The notes beneath the pieces are model-generated. The model did no database searches. It saw nothing but the letters and a program-made list of their open reading frames with translations, and was not told the DNA's origin. Source: Volutella citrinella (Eukaryota; Ascomycota; Sordariomycetes; Hypocreales; Nectriaceae). From it: a DNA stretch of 64,000 bases. Both the position numbers and the translations under genes were made by a program. This document shows, one piece after another, positions 22,401 to 34,927 of this stretch (its first letter is position 1; each line of letters opens with the position of its first letter). The stretch is taken from assembly GCA_034401135.1 (NCBI GenBank), contig JAWZSP010000003.1:5084001-5148000 (forward strand), read 5' to 3'.

Positions 22401-25400
22401 TCGTTGGCCTCACCCGATGCACTTTTGCTGTCGGCAGTTGCGCCATGCGTCGACTGACGCGTCAATTGGGCAGCAATGGGCAGCAACGGGCGTCTACGAC
22501 GCTCTTGGATCGCAGAAATCGCGCATAGAGGCGGACAAAAGCTCACCGGGCGACGTGTCGCTGGCCTGCAGCCGGTTCCCCGCTGCGAGCTGTGAGACAA
22601 CAAGAGTACTCTCATCGCGAGCGGCATGATGCCAGACAGCGCTCTCTCCGTGCCGAGACGGATACCGGCAACTGTCGGCTTTTGCTCTCATTTGTCTGGC
22701 CGAAGAACGACAACGAAGCAACGGGCGGTACCATGCTAGAGGCTCGATGGGCCAACTCGAGGCCTTGTTGCCCTCGTGTCACACACCCGGAGTTGGTGAA
22801 ACACGACGGAGCGCTTTCCGCCAGCTCTTCTAGCCGTGGTGCCAGTCGACATTCAAAGCCGGTCTGCTCCCTGCGGTCATGGAAGCGACCTCTTCCCCCC
22901 CGGCGAATGACATCTTCCCTTCCCTAGGTATGTGGACCCTCCTTTGAATCTGCCCCCATCGCGAAGTCTGGTTCCGCCCTGCGCGGCATCCAAACAGCTA
23001 CCCTCAATCCCGGCCAGAGCCGCCATACCACGACGCCGAGCCGTGCAACTAGCGACGAAACAAAGCAACAAAGCCATCGGAAGGTCCAAGGCGGACCGAC
23101 GTCCAAGTCGACCCGAGTCGGTTCCGACCAACCCCTGGCCCGTCTCGGCCCTACGAGCGGGCTTTCGATACTGCCCCCCCGGCGTCGTCGGCAGACCCTG
23201 CCTTCGACGTGGCATATACCACACCCAATCACCCAAGATTGTCAGCCCTTGGTTTAGGTGATTCCGAATGGGATCTATGCGTCGCTGGGGCCCCGCGCCA
23301 ACGCAAGCAAGTTCTCCACGTCGTATTGCGAAGTCATGGCTCTGCTTGAATTTCCCAACCAAGCACCGACGGTCCAAGTCACCGGCGGCTTCCAAGTTGG
23401 CACATGGGCCTGGCAGACACGTCCTGGCCCAACGGCGGTGGGTCTCACCCAGTCCACGTCCTATCTTTTTGCCCCATTGCCCCCCCTGGCCGGTTGGACT
23501 CTCGACTGGAGGACTTGCCTCCAAGCAGCTGCCCCAAAGAAGAGCTTCCCGGGCACGATGGAGAAGAGCCCGTAGCTCCCTGGCCGTCCAATGACAACAC
23601 GTCTCACACCAACGTCTCGGTCTGGCTGAGGCTCTGGTGTCATGCGTTCCCATTGGCTTCGGCCCTGCTAGCTTTTGAGGTAAAAGAGTAGCTTGTCAAG
23701 CCGCTGTGCCCGTGGCCTCTGGTAAGCGTTTACAATCATTGTTAGGCTTGTAGCCGTAGAAGAGCGCTGCCTCCGCCAGCACCGCGTCGACCTCTCACAG
23801 TATCATTTTCTCTCTTTGAATATAGAGCATTTCCAACTCTTTGCCAACGCCCCCCATGTCCCAGTCCGACAGTAGCTGTACCACGGCGAGCTCGTCCGCC
23901 TCGGATAGCAGCACCGCGATAACCTGCTCCTGTTCCTGCACCAGTCTCCAGTCCGCCCATGTGTCGGACAACGTCTCCTCCGTATTCAGCCACATCTTCA
24001 CTACTTCATCAATGTAGGTCTAGGGAAGATTGATGAACTCGGTTTAAGCTTACGTGGGGTTCCCCACAGATCGGAGCCGCCGAGTCCAGCATCTCACGGC
24101 CGACCGGGTCGAAGCCACAGCGACGGCGAGTATTCCATCAGAGCATTTGCGTGTGGCCACGACAGTCCCTTTTCGATCACTTCCGACCAAGAGAACACCA
24201 CTGTTTTTGTCGGGCGAGCTGGGGGGCCCATGGATGAGCGGCTTGCGGAGATGATGCTGCCCTTGCTGCCCTTGCTGCAAGCTGAGGGTCAGGCCTGTGC
24301 AGACGACAATCACGTTGGGCGGCCCGACACGCATGATTCAGCAGGAACTATTGAAGCCGGACAACACGAAATGTTGAATTTAATGCCAGCGAACACAAAC
24401 ATCTTCTCGAGCTGTGGCAGCTGGATTGCCTCTGGTGTTTGATTCAATTCTTAATACGGCGCGGGACCTGGCTGAGGGGCACCTTATCGGCTGTATGCAA
24501 CGTCCCGCCGTCTCTGGCTACGTAATAATTTTTTAATTAATGACTTGCTTGCTTTCCATGCTCTATTCGCATATAATTTTCGCATCCACTCGCTTCTCGT
24601 GATGTCCAACCCCACACAGCCGCCTTTCGCACGTGGACAGCTGCGTACTAAACGTTGTTGGGTGGCTTGGCGGGTGTTGTGGCTGAGACCACCACCTCAT
24701 CCCCGCTTGAAGACGAGGCGGCCATCGTGAGGGGCATTCAGGCAAGGTTGACTCTTGAAATCCCGCATTGGCTATGCGATTGGACTACGGCGACGGATGT
24801 CAAAGAAAGTTTGGCTTTCATGGCGACGCTCTCACGAAAAGATAGTGTGGCGCAGCACGAGAGATAGGAAAGGCTGCTTCAACAAAATGAATGCTTACGC
24901 TTCGCGTCATCTATTGTGTGATCTTTCCTTCCGTTTCACTCTCCACTTTCTTTTCGGAACTTATGATCATCAAGACACTTGAATGGCCTCAGTTCCAGCT
25001 ATCTCGGAGATAATTGCCCGGCATTGAGGCCGACGATCCTGGCCTAGGGTAGCCCAGAGGCAAGGGAGATGGACAGCATCAGATGGACACGGATACTGGA
25101 CGATGAGATGCGATAGGACGCCAGGATGGAGGCGTGGGGCAGAGACAAACCAACAATTCAGGGTCCAGTGCCCCGCGCGCCAATACGAAGTCGGACCATG
25201 AGCTGCGAAAGTGGATTCTGGACGTGGGATTGCGGGATACCGGGCCAATCGAGGTCCACCCCAGTTTGGGACTTTGGTATAAAAGAGATTTTTGAGCCGC
25301 AACCCCTCGACCCTCTGGTAGCAACTCAACAAGCGAATGGCGCTAGGCTGATTCCCTCGCCGATGGTGGCGTCCTGGGTGAAACGCCATGTGGTTGCGAG

Positions 25401-28400
25401 AGGCAACATTAGCTGTTGTCTACGGCATTGGCTCGTTTGTTACGCAGAATGCGAGACACATGATGCATGCCTGGCTGAAATGCGTGCAGACATTGCAGAG
25501 CTACCGAGCAGCCACCCCGGTTCTCTCTAATTACCGGCGGCCTCCTCCTTCCCGCATCCGGATCCTCACCCGATCCTCCTGCACGGAGGCGGCGGCAAGG
25601 CAGCGTTCAATGGGACATTGGCCTGGAGAACGGAACTCTCGCAGGAGCCGACCCTCCGTGCTGTAGGAGAGAGTAAATAGGCACAGGACAGGTGGGCCGG
25701 CTGTGTGTGTTTTGCATTGATAGCAAGATGTTGGCCTGTTGTTCCCGTCTTATCGTCCCGCCTTTCCTGGCAGCTGCATCGACCCTAGGTTGGCTTCCCA
25801 AAACAGCCCCGAGGCCGCCATAATCGGCAATTCGGAGCTTTTGAAGCCCGTCCTGGGTGCCGCCCCCGTTGCCCGCGTTCCGGGTGGGGGCTGCTGTGGT
25901 GCGTCAGGGCCGGAGCTGTACTACGTAGGGCAACACAATCCGCATCCGAGTCTAGCGACTGCGACCCCCAGCGAGGCTCTGGGCCTCTGGCTGGACGTTT
26001 TACGCGCGGGGCCTGGCGCTAGAAGCGTGGTGTGACCAAAGACCCAAATGTCATCGCGCTTCTGCTCCGCTTCCTACGGTTCCTTTTTTGCGCCTGTCGC
26101 TGCGTCGGGCGGAAGAAGGTCCAATCGGCGACGGGCGCGGGTGCATCGCGTCTGACGTCTGACATGGGCAGGATTCACAAGAAGGAATCACCAGGCGCTG
26201 TTGACAGAAACCCGGCCGTCTGAGTGAGCGGAGCGGAGCGGAGTAGAAACAAGCGCGCGTTTCCCTGAGATTAGCCCAGGAGTTCGGATTGGGGCCTTTT
26301 GTTACCCCCCCGTCAACAGCGCTCACTGAGGGAGGGGCGGCGAGTGGTTGCTTGCGGACCGCGATGCTAGGCATCGAGCGGGGCGGGTTCGTTGGCTTCC
26401 GGGCCTAAAGCTCCAGGGCGGCTGCCACTGGGGGCGGCGCAGCGGGGTCCCACGCTCCGTGTCAGTCGCCGCCCAAAGCTCCCTGGAGAAAGCACCGACA
26501 TCCTGGCCAACGTCCCCTCCCGGCAGCAGGGAGAGCAGTGCTAGGGCTAGACTAAATGCTCGGATCACAACGTATTCGTTGGTCGTTCTGTTCGTCATCT
26601 TGGCTCCTTGCTCGTTGATGACTGAGCCTTGCTGGTGGTTGGCTGGGTCTTAGCTCAGGGCAGTTGCCCTGTAAGCTTTGGCGTGAATCAATCTAGGGCA
26701 GGCACGTCATGGCGCCGAGCCTCGGTCCTGCCCGCTGGCCCACGCGCTAGGCCGCTATTATGGTAGAGGCGTAGGGCTCTGGGGTGGCGTCACGGGAGTG
26801 GCTCAGGTCCCCGACTCCGAAGTTTCCAGGGCAGCCTCCGAAGCGTCCGGCAGGGGCGACGCTGGTACCTGATGGGATGCAGATCGGCAGGCGATGAGGT
26901 GATACGCTGTAGCCGGGCAATAGCAACCTGGTATTCACTTCACCACTCGCAGCTTCCCGGGGCCGACGGTGAGGCAGAACTGCGGCTGTGGTGGATCTGT
27001 CCTCGGATCTCGTCTCGGTTCTCGTGTCAGGCTGCCTTGTCGGACCTCAGCCCTGGCGTCGCAGCGTCTGCCTGCTGGTCGTCAGCGTCCGCGTCTTCAT
27101 CCTCTGCTCACCCTTCGGACACCAAGAACAGACATATCTTGCAGACCTGCGAAGCTGAGCATCAGCATTTGTCGGTGACACCGCCCGACGCAGCTAGACA
27201 GGGCAAAGATGGCAAATCCCCCCCTGCCAGCTCTGCAATACCATCCGGCCGGTCCGTGGGGACAGCACCCAGCCTGATGTGATCAATCAATTCCAGCGCT
27301 CTGGTTATCCCATGCTGGCAAGCCCCCCCCTTACTCAGCGCTGTCACTCAGCGCTGGCTGTTTAATCACTGACTTGGCGGCTCGCCACCAGCTGTGCGCA
27401 CCTAGCCAAGCTGAATTCCGATTGCTTATTTGTGCAACATGGCTACGGCGCGCCCCGACTGGCCAGGTGCTTCCGCGGGAGAGTCTGGGGCGCGGACGTG
27501 GTTGGCCGTACTATCCTGGCCGCCACCCGGGGCCTGGGAGCGGGAGGCAACTGGGCTCGCATGTTGCGTCCGGCAATGGGGTAGGATCGCCATGGGATGC
27601 GGTGCGGGTCGCACAGGACGATGACAATTTCTACTTCTCGATCCAGCCCTACGCGAATGGCCTCGGCAGGGATGCTGGGATTGTTACAATGATTGATGGC
27701 GTGTGTAAACATGGATGCACGGATTGATTCATCAAACGACCCCCCCTACCCAGTGCGCGCCATTGTGAGCAGTCGCCTTGATCGGTCTGAGTCCTCGCCA
27801 ATCCTGCGAGGGCTTGTGCTTGCATCAAAATATGGATATTGCAGCAGGCAGGACCTAATGCTGGCCATCGCCAAGAGACGCACGCCAGATTGGGGTCCAG
27901 ATTGAGATGGGGTCTGTTCAAGTTGCCGTGATGACTCTGGAGCTTCATGGAGACAAACGCACTGACTGACTGCCTAGTGGGATCCCTGGATTCCTTCCTT
28001 ATGCTGGCAGCTGTCACTGCTGACACAGGGGATATCCATACAGGAGGTCCCCTGCCTGCAAGGAGCACCTCACTCATCACCAACGGTCACAGTCAGATTG
28101 AGCCCGGGACAAAAACAGGACTTTTACTTAGAGCCCGGCGCGGCACGCAACAATTTCTGGTAAGGCGCGGGCATGGTAGCGCAAGTGAGATGATTAGAGC
28201 CCATGTCAGACAGACAAACGGGCAACGCTGCACGAGGCATTCTGCGCTCTGGTGTGGAGAAGCGCGCGCCAAACGTGTTGGCGATTGGCCTGCAGGGGTG
28301 AGCATCCCGCTGACTGGACTCAGTGAATGGGCGAGTTCCCGGACGGACAGACATGGCTGATGATGCCTGAAGGGCTGGATAGCCGGGCAAGGGCATGGAG

Positions 28401-29130
28401 CTGCTGGCTGGCTGGCTGTCCACCCCGTCCGGCAGTCAGTCAATCAATCGTCGAGACAGGGCGTGGAGTGGAATGTCTGTGTGGCGAAGTCGAGGGGAGA
28501 CATGGCACAGCGAGGAGAGACAAGGCACAGGCAATGATGGCAGGGCACAGGCAACAAGATGAGACGAGACCGGACAGGACACGAGCGGCATAGCATGGCG
28601 TGGAGCATGGAGCATGGGGATTGTGGCATGGCCCGACTTAGCTGGTTAGCTCTACTGGAACCTGGTCCGTCCACAAGGACAGTGGCTGCACTGGCAGAAC
28701 CAACAAGCGCTCGCTTTCCCACTCGCACTCGCCAGCCGCGCGTGAGGGGAGAGAGAGATGTGCACAAGTGGCCGCAACGCACAGCACAGCACACATCGCT
28801 CGCCGCACACGCACGTTGACAGCTTGCCGCACACACCCCTGTCGCTGCTGGTGGTCCTCTGGGGAATGATATATACATGAACTGCTTGCTCGCTTGCTGG
28901 ATTTCCTTTAATGCCATTCGCAGCCCATCGCGACCAATTCTATCCATCCGCAACTGTGCGCACCTCTCCACTAGTATCAAACCGCAAATCTCACGATCTT
29001 CTGTCAACACTATATAAACATCTCGCCCGCCCGCACTCAACCACAGCCGGATACGCATCCCAGGGCCCATTCCGGCTTCCCATCCCCCTCCTCTCCCCCA
29101 CCCTCCCTCACTAACACCACCACCGCCGCC
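19463..29130. other. 9.6-kb gene-poor stretch
   Basis: No protein or RNA gene can be supported. Many medium frames are open on both strands, especially at 22.8-23.7 and 26.3-27.3 kb, but this follows from high GC. They show no domain, no consistent splice sites and low-complexity composition. Base composition is not AT-rich, so this is not an obvious RIP-degraded transposon. Only short tandem bits are seen, for example repeated gcgga near 26226-26244 and tggc near 28403-28415. Long UTRs or non-coding transcripts are possible. Confidence 0.5.
29011..29018 (+). promoter_or_regulatory. TATA box of the small ankyrin gene
   Basis: TATATAAA lies 120 bp upstream of the ATG at 29131, followed by a C-rich stretch with CTCAACCACA- and CACCACCACCGCC-type leaders typical of ascomycete 5' UTRs. 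Confidence 0.6.
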
Positions 29131-29821
29131 ATGCCCTCCCACAACAGCCTGCCCACCAACCCCAATGCGCACCCGTACCCGCTACACAAGATCGGGCACA
29201 TGACGGACGACATCCGCTGGCGCCTCGCGTGGGCAGAGGAGGCCATCCTCGCCGGCCACGACGTCAACGAGCTCGACGGCGCCCGGAGCCGCCGCCTCAA
29301 CATGGGCCGCCCACTGCACGCCGCCCTCGGGCACGCCGGCCGCAACCCAGCCGATGGCCGCTTCGAGAGCATCGACCTCGTCCGCCTGCTGCTCGCACAC
29401 GGCGCCGACCCCCGCCTGCCCTGCTGCAGAGGCCGCGAGACCCCCATGGACCTGGCCCGCTCCGAGCGCCGCAGGCCCGAGAACCGCCGCGTCCGCGACT
29501 TTTACGACCAGGCCCTCGAGGCCATGGAGGATGCCGTCGACAGGATTGAGCGTAAGTCCGCCTTGATTTGTTACTCGCCACTACAATCTTGGACAATTGC
29601 TATTTCTATCCCATTCTATTCTTGTTCCTATCCGTATTCTATTCTTGTCCCTATTCCAGTCCTATTCCCGTCGCTTTTTCTGTATCCTGCACTCTTGGCC
29701 CCCAGACATGGTTCGAAATCCTGGCCCTCAAGCTAACCCGGTTTTCACAGGCGAGGAATCAGCACGCCTGGGCCGCTCACTATGGGTCCAGCGCTTTTTA
29801 TCGCTGGAGCAGGTCGAATAA
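29131..29821 (+). CDS. Small ankyrin-repeat protein
   Basis: Exons 29131-29551 and 29751-29821 join (GTAAGT...TTCACAG, 199-nt intron) to give 163 aa. Residues about 63-110 carry ankyrin-repeat consensus elements: RPLHAALGHA, then DLVRLLLAHGADPRLP, then RETPMDLA. The N-terminal part (DDIRWRLAWAEEAILAGHDVNEL) reads like a degenerate first repeat. The C-terminus is a charged helix ending RSLWVQRFLSLEQVE, completed only by splicing. A protein-protein interaction role is expected; the partner is unknown. The intron is long for this window and almost pure pyrimidine in its first 100 nt. Confidence 0.82.
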
Positions 29822-31460
29822 GCAGCGGTGGGGGCCGTTGCAGACCGGTGAAGGCGTCATCTTTGTTCCTTTCTTTTTTATTGCACTGTTGTTTTGCATC
29901 CATCTTCCCCGGCAGGGTCTACTATACCCCATTTCTACATTCCTTTTTTATTTCGCCTTTGCATTCCTTGTTGTAATTTAGGTTGGAGTTGCTGGGCTTG
30001 GAGGAGCTAGAACGGAGAGGATGACGCCGTTTCATGTTCACGGCACAGCCTCGTTGTCATGCGACACGGATGACGCTTCTGCATTTTTTTTTATGTCCTT
30101 ATTGGGTTGTTTACGAGATAGACGACGCTGGCTGGCCCAGACATCCCGCGGCGCTACTGAGTTCATACTGGATGATGCTGTAATCATAGGAAGCACAGGA
30201 CTAGAGCTGGCCATGTTTTACGAATCATTCAATACATAGCAAAATATCAACATTGTTAAATATGATTTGGCTCCTTCGTCTGGCGCTTTTTGGTGTCATC
30301 GGCTGTCATCGGTAGGGTGAATTGGCATTTCATCAGCCAGGCCTCTGACTATGCTGCTTTTTGGACTCGTCTTGATTCTGGATATAATAAAGATTCTTTT
30401 AGAGTTTTTGAGTAGTATCGGGTATCTGCAGTGCGCATGGGGTCTATATCCCAAATGATGTCGATGCATCAACATCTACAGCCCAACAGGATCCAGAGGA
30501 AAAATCACACCACAACCCATCCGTATCTGTACGGCACAGCATTGTAATATCCTCTCATGATTCCATGGCTCCCAGAGCATCTGTTCGACCCCCAAAAGGG
30601 CCGCTAAACCGGTTCTGGGCGCTGCACACCGATGCGACAAACAGAATCCTTCTCCGACCAACCCCCGGTGCCAAAGGGACTTTGTACAGCCACCACGGGA
30701 AATCTGCCCAACCCGAGGCAGGGCGTCCGTACGACAGGATTATGCACGAGTATGTCGACAAAAATTATGCCACGGCTCCATTCTATTTCGAGAAATGACT
30801 CACCCCCCGGTGCCCGGGCTGACATTTCCACCACCTCTGGGTCGACGAACTGGAGCTATCGGCGATATACCTCGCGCTGCAGCCGCGATTGCGTCGTAAA
30901 GAGGAGCAAATCTGTTCGTTTGGCGAGATCAGATCTAATGATAGAAGCGCGTGTGACACTCGGGGTAAGCAATCCATCCGATACACACACCGCCCGGGCT
31001 GCTCCTCGCTCGTGTTGGACCCCAGGAACCACACACACACACCATCGACTCCCCACATCTCCAGCCCTCTCCTCTAACCTCCCCCATGTCATTGATGCCA
31101 TGCTGCTACGTGCAATCAAGGCTTTGCCATCCGCGTAGGCGAGGCTTGTTTCGTTTCGTGTATGGCCGCATTGACGGCCCCAAGGATTCACTCACATGGG
31201 TCGGCCCGAGCATCGTTGTCAATGCTCCCGGCCGTGATGACCTCTCCCGTGCCAACTTGATTTGCAAAAATAAACAACGCAAGACCTGCAGTCCCCATGC
31301 CGTTGCGGGCGTCACGAGGCCGTCCGTAAGCATGTCTGTCTGCACATGCATGTGCCCTCGTTGGCTGGGCGCTAGCCACCAATTCCCGTTTTTCGTTTAA
31401 TTTTAGGCCATGCCCGATGTCTGATTTAGGAAGTAAGAATCGGGACGCAAGGATCCACAG
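29822..31460. other. Intergenic, no gene seen
   Basis: About 1.6 kb of 3' flanks of the convergent ankyrin and Zn2Cys6 genes. Frames on both strands lack coding evidence. Confidence 0.45.
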
Positions 31461-33470
31461 CTAGGATATCAGGTCCATGTAGTTGAAGTTGTTGAGGTCC
31501 GAGTTGAAGGCCAGAAAATCGTGCCACGGCATATCAATGCTCGGTGTCGCGCCCTGGGCCCTCGGTGCCGACTCGTCGTCGCCGCCGCCCCCGCCGTAGG
31601 GGTACTGCAGACGGAGCCCGAACCACGACATGAACTCCTTGTCCACCTCGCCGACAGTGTCATCGCCCTCCTTGTCGAAGAAGGATAGCGTCGCCTTGCC
31701 TAGTCGCTCGACCACGGCGGCGCACTGCTCGCCGACGGGGCGGCCGTAGGAGAGGCCCCGGAGCAGCTTGGCGCACGTCGAAATGTTCTCGTCGGCCACG
31801 GCTCGCGACATCTCGCTGCGCACCGTCGAGCTCGCCCGTAGCGAGTGCAGCATCGTGACCGTGGCCATGAAGAGGGAGTTGAGGCCTACAAAGGTGTACG
31901 TGATCTTGTTCTTGGCGTAGAGCGCGCTGTAGCACGTCACGAGGCTGAGGGCCGAGTCGACGCAGTACCGCATCGCGTCGAGGGAGCTCAGAGGGAAGGC
32001 TGGGGACGGCCTGTACAGCGTCAGCACCGCGTAGTGGTATGCAATCTGGAACCATTCCGTCGTCTGGAGCATGGAGACCACCGGGCCGTATCGCGGTGCG
32101 CCTTCTAGCCACGAGTTCAAGTCTGCGTAGTGCCTCTGTCTGACGGCATCGAGGCTCTCGTAGTCGACGATGCCGGGCCAGGAATGAACAGTATCGTAGA
32201 TCTCGGCGTTAATGCGACGCAGCTTGATCACATGGACAAAGGTAGAGGTATCAGTCGTCTCGGGCATCAGGCTCGGCACGGCCTCGACATGGCTCAACCC
32301 CTGGTCTGCGACCTGCATCGGATATGGCACGGTGATGTCGGCTTCGCGGATCCCCAGCGGCCGACCCATGGCCATGGACATGCTCCTATCCATGACGTAG
32401 CAGCCCCAGAAGAGGCGCCTAGCCGTCTCAGAAACCAGAGGATCGGGCATGTTCTCTGTCGTCTCTGCGCGGTGCAGATCCATGCCGAGCGCGAGGCGGA
32501 GTGCCAATCCAACGGTGTACCACATATTCACTGCCTGCGGTTCGTTTGCGCCATAGAGGCATAGCAGAAGAAGGCACTGGATGCAGTCCACGTCATCTGC
32601 CGCGAGAACGGCGTTGAGGTCCTTGATGGCGATGTCGAAGAAGCTGCTGTGGGTGTAACGAGGCGCTTGGGATGTCGTCCCGGCCTGGGTGCTGGCGATG
32701 GCAAACACCATGAAGACTCTGAAACGCGAGAGCGGGAGCCCGGGTTCCCCGCGAACGATGGGGAGGTAGTCGAATTCGAGAAAGGTGGGCTGATGTAGGA
32801 TCGGTAGGTGAGCCCAGCGATGGGTGAAGAACTTTGTGACCAGCACGTCTCCGTAGTTGTCAATGGGAACCCCTGTAGCATCAGCCGAGCCCGGAGAGCC
32901 GCTGTCGCCCCCATCATGACTCCATATCTGCCAAGGGCTGCTCTTTACTTGCGGCTCTGGGCTCAGGACGCCAGGTATGGACGACCTTCTAGGAAATGTC
33001 GGCCTGAGTATGCGTCCGTGGTACCCATTGTCGACGAGGCCGGCTTGTTTGTCAATGGGCTGATCTGGGAAGACCTGAGGCGCTGCAGTATCTGAAGAAG
33101 CAAGGAGCTGCGAGTGTAGACGCTCAATCTCCGTCTGCAGAGCCTGGTTCTGCTGTCTAAGCACAGAGCACTCGCAGTTCGGGTCGTTCCGAATGACCAG
33201 CCGCTCTGATGGGACGCAAGTTGCTCCAGCGGTATGACAGTTGCCGCACGTGGGGAGTTTGCCGTCACACTGATACAAGATATATTAATTAGCCAGAATT
33301 AATTAGATATAACCGTGGGATTGAAAGGCGGCCGGAACCTTTTGCTTTCGTCGTCGGCATCGCTCGCATGCTGCCGAATTCCGCTTCAGCACTCGGCGGG
33401 GGGCCGGCGGGGATGCGGAGGCCATTGGCACGTCATCAGATGGAGACGATCGGGATGGGGACCGCTGCAT
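31461..33470 (-). CDS. Zn2Cys6 transcription factor with fungal-specific TF domain
   Basis: Two exons, 33470-33339 and 33269-31461, give 646 aa. The intron interrupts the zinc cluster, as is common. The spliced cluster is CERCRRRKQKCDGKLPTC followed by CGNCHTAGATC, a C-x2-C-x6-C-x6-C-x2-C-x6-C arrangement. A leucine-containing coiled coil follows (VLRQQNQALQTEIERLHSQL), suited to dimerisation. The middle homology region is clear (FFTHRWAHLPILHQPTF, LALRLALGMDLHR, ARRLFWGCYVMDRSMSMAMG). It is divergent from the RraA-family gene across about 520 bp, so it is the natural candidate regulator of that gene and the adjacent PrpF gene. The ATG at 33470 is the first in frame; an upstream in-frame open stretch has only a TTG. 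Confidence 0.92.
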
Positions 33471-33992
33471 GCCGTCTGCTGGTGTCTGTGAGTCTGGGAT
33501 TCTTTGTCGGAAGAATCGCCCAGGTGGTTGGTTGATGGAGAAGTCGGGGCCATCCAGCTTCAATCCGGGGTTGGAGTTGGGGTGTGGGGCATCGACGGAG
33601 CATTCCGACGGAGCATTGCCGCTACCAAACCTTGGTCTTGGTGACGGGTACTAACTTAGCTTGTTGGTGTCAACAGCCCGAGGCGCCAGTGAGGAAGAGC
33701 CATGGCCTTGGTGGCCCATGGTGGTTGCAGGATTCCTCCGTGGTGAACAGGGAGGCGCTTGAATCCTCTGACTCTGTCGGAATGTGGCCGGCCGAGCTCA
33801 GTTGCGACGACAGCATCCCTTGCCGGGGTATGGTTTGGCCGATCGCGGGCTTTGGCCATCGCTCATTGATCACTGCTTGTTCATCGCCTGTAACTTATTC
33901 ACTGATGGTGCGATCTGTGATTCATCTCGCAACACTTTTTGGACAGCATTGACCTACACAAACCATCAAGACTGCCCCAAGCCGTACACACA
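33471..33992. promoter_or_regulatory. Divergent promoter region, Zn2Cys6 factor / RraA-like gene
   Basis: 522 bp between two start codons pointing away from each other. It contains several CGG and CCG triplets (for example cggagcattccgacgg near 33596-33611) of the kind bound by Zn2Cys6 dimers. No specific site is proved. Confidence 0.5.
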
Positions 33993-34754
33993 ATGTCCGC
34001 CTCCCTGCTCTCCCGCCTCCGCGCCTTTACCAGCTGCGATGTGAGTTGCCCTCTCCTCCGACGGCCATATCCTGTTACTAAACAAAAAGATTGGCGATGC
34101 GCTGGTCAAGCTCAAATACCCCTACGGAGGATTCCTCGAAGGCATCACCATGAGGTCTCCCGCCTCTCCGTCGACTCGCATCATGGGCCCCGCGCTCACA
34201 GTCAAGATGGTGGAGATGAGCGACGCGACGGCCCCAAAGCCGGCCAAGCACTTTGTCGACTACAACGAAAAGGGCAAGATCATGTTCATCCAGCAACCCA
34301 AGGGCCTCTACTCGGCCTGCTGGGGGGGATTGATGACCACACGCGCCAAGCACCTCGGTGCCGCGGGCGTCATTGTCGACGGGCGCATTCGAGACATTGG
34401 CGAGCACATTGAGGCCGACTTTCCTGTAGGCACCGCCGCATCACGCCATTACTGGGGCCTTGTTTGGCTGACATTCAATCCCAGGTCTTCTCCCAGGGCA
34501 CCTCCGTCTTAGGCTCCAACACATTCACCAAGGCGTCCGAGATTGACGTGCCTCTACAGTTCCGGGGCGATCTCTGGATTAACCCGGGCGACATCCTCGT
34601 AGCCGATGTCGACGGTAGCGTCGTGGTGCCCCCGTCGTTGATGGAGCAGGTCATTGACCTTTGCGCCGAGAGGGCCGAGATTGACCAGAAGACCTTTGCG
34701 GCGCTCCGAGCGGGCGAGCCGATGGGACCGACCATTGCCAAGTTGCGGAAGTAG
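33993..34754 (+). CDS. RraA/HMG-CHA aldolase-family protein (possible 4-carboxy-4-hydroxy-2-oxoadipate aldolase / oxaloacetate decarboxylase)
   Basis: Exons 33993-34040, 34090-34425 and 34485-34754 give 217 aa, the usual family size. Family marks are GGLMTTRAKHLGAAG leading to VIVDGRIRDIGE, the Gly-Arg-Asp region that binds the pyruvyl enolate and metal, and the C-terminal PGDILVADVDGSVVVP. Members cleave 4-hydroxy-2-oxo acids to pyruvate and/or decarboxylate oxaloacetate, without a Schiff-base lysine. Fungal members have rarely been tested, so the substrate is open. It is immediately followed, 174 bp on and on the same strand, by the PrpF-family gene. Confidence 0.88.
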
Positions 34755-34927
34755 GCTGGGGGGGTGTGCCGGGTTCATCGGATGGGTCCGAAACTGGGGC
34801 CATGGGCGGAGTCCGTCCTTTGACTGCTGGACACCACACTTATGATGGTGTTGAGCCCACTCCATCCCGCCACGATTGTATAGTAGCTCTACCAAATCTA
34901 TCAAACATCTATTTTGGTTCCAAAAAC

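Noticed and set aside
22877..23653. Minus-strand 258-aa frame in the gene-poor stretch
   Set aside because: Open frames exist on both strands over the same interval, composition is Arg/Gly-rich, and there is no domain or intron evidence.
28444..29172. Minus-strand 242-aa frame
   Set aside because: It overlaps the TATA box and 5' end of the ankyrin gene and is Gly/Arg low complexity at its start.
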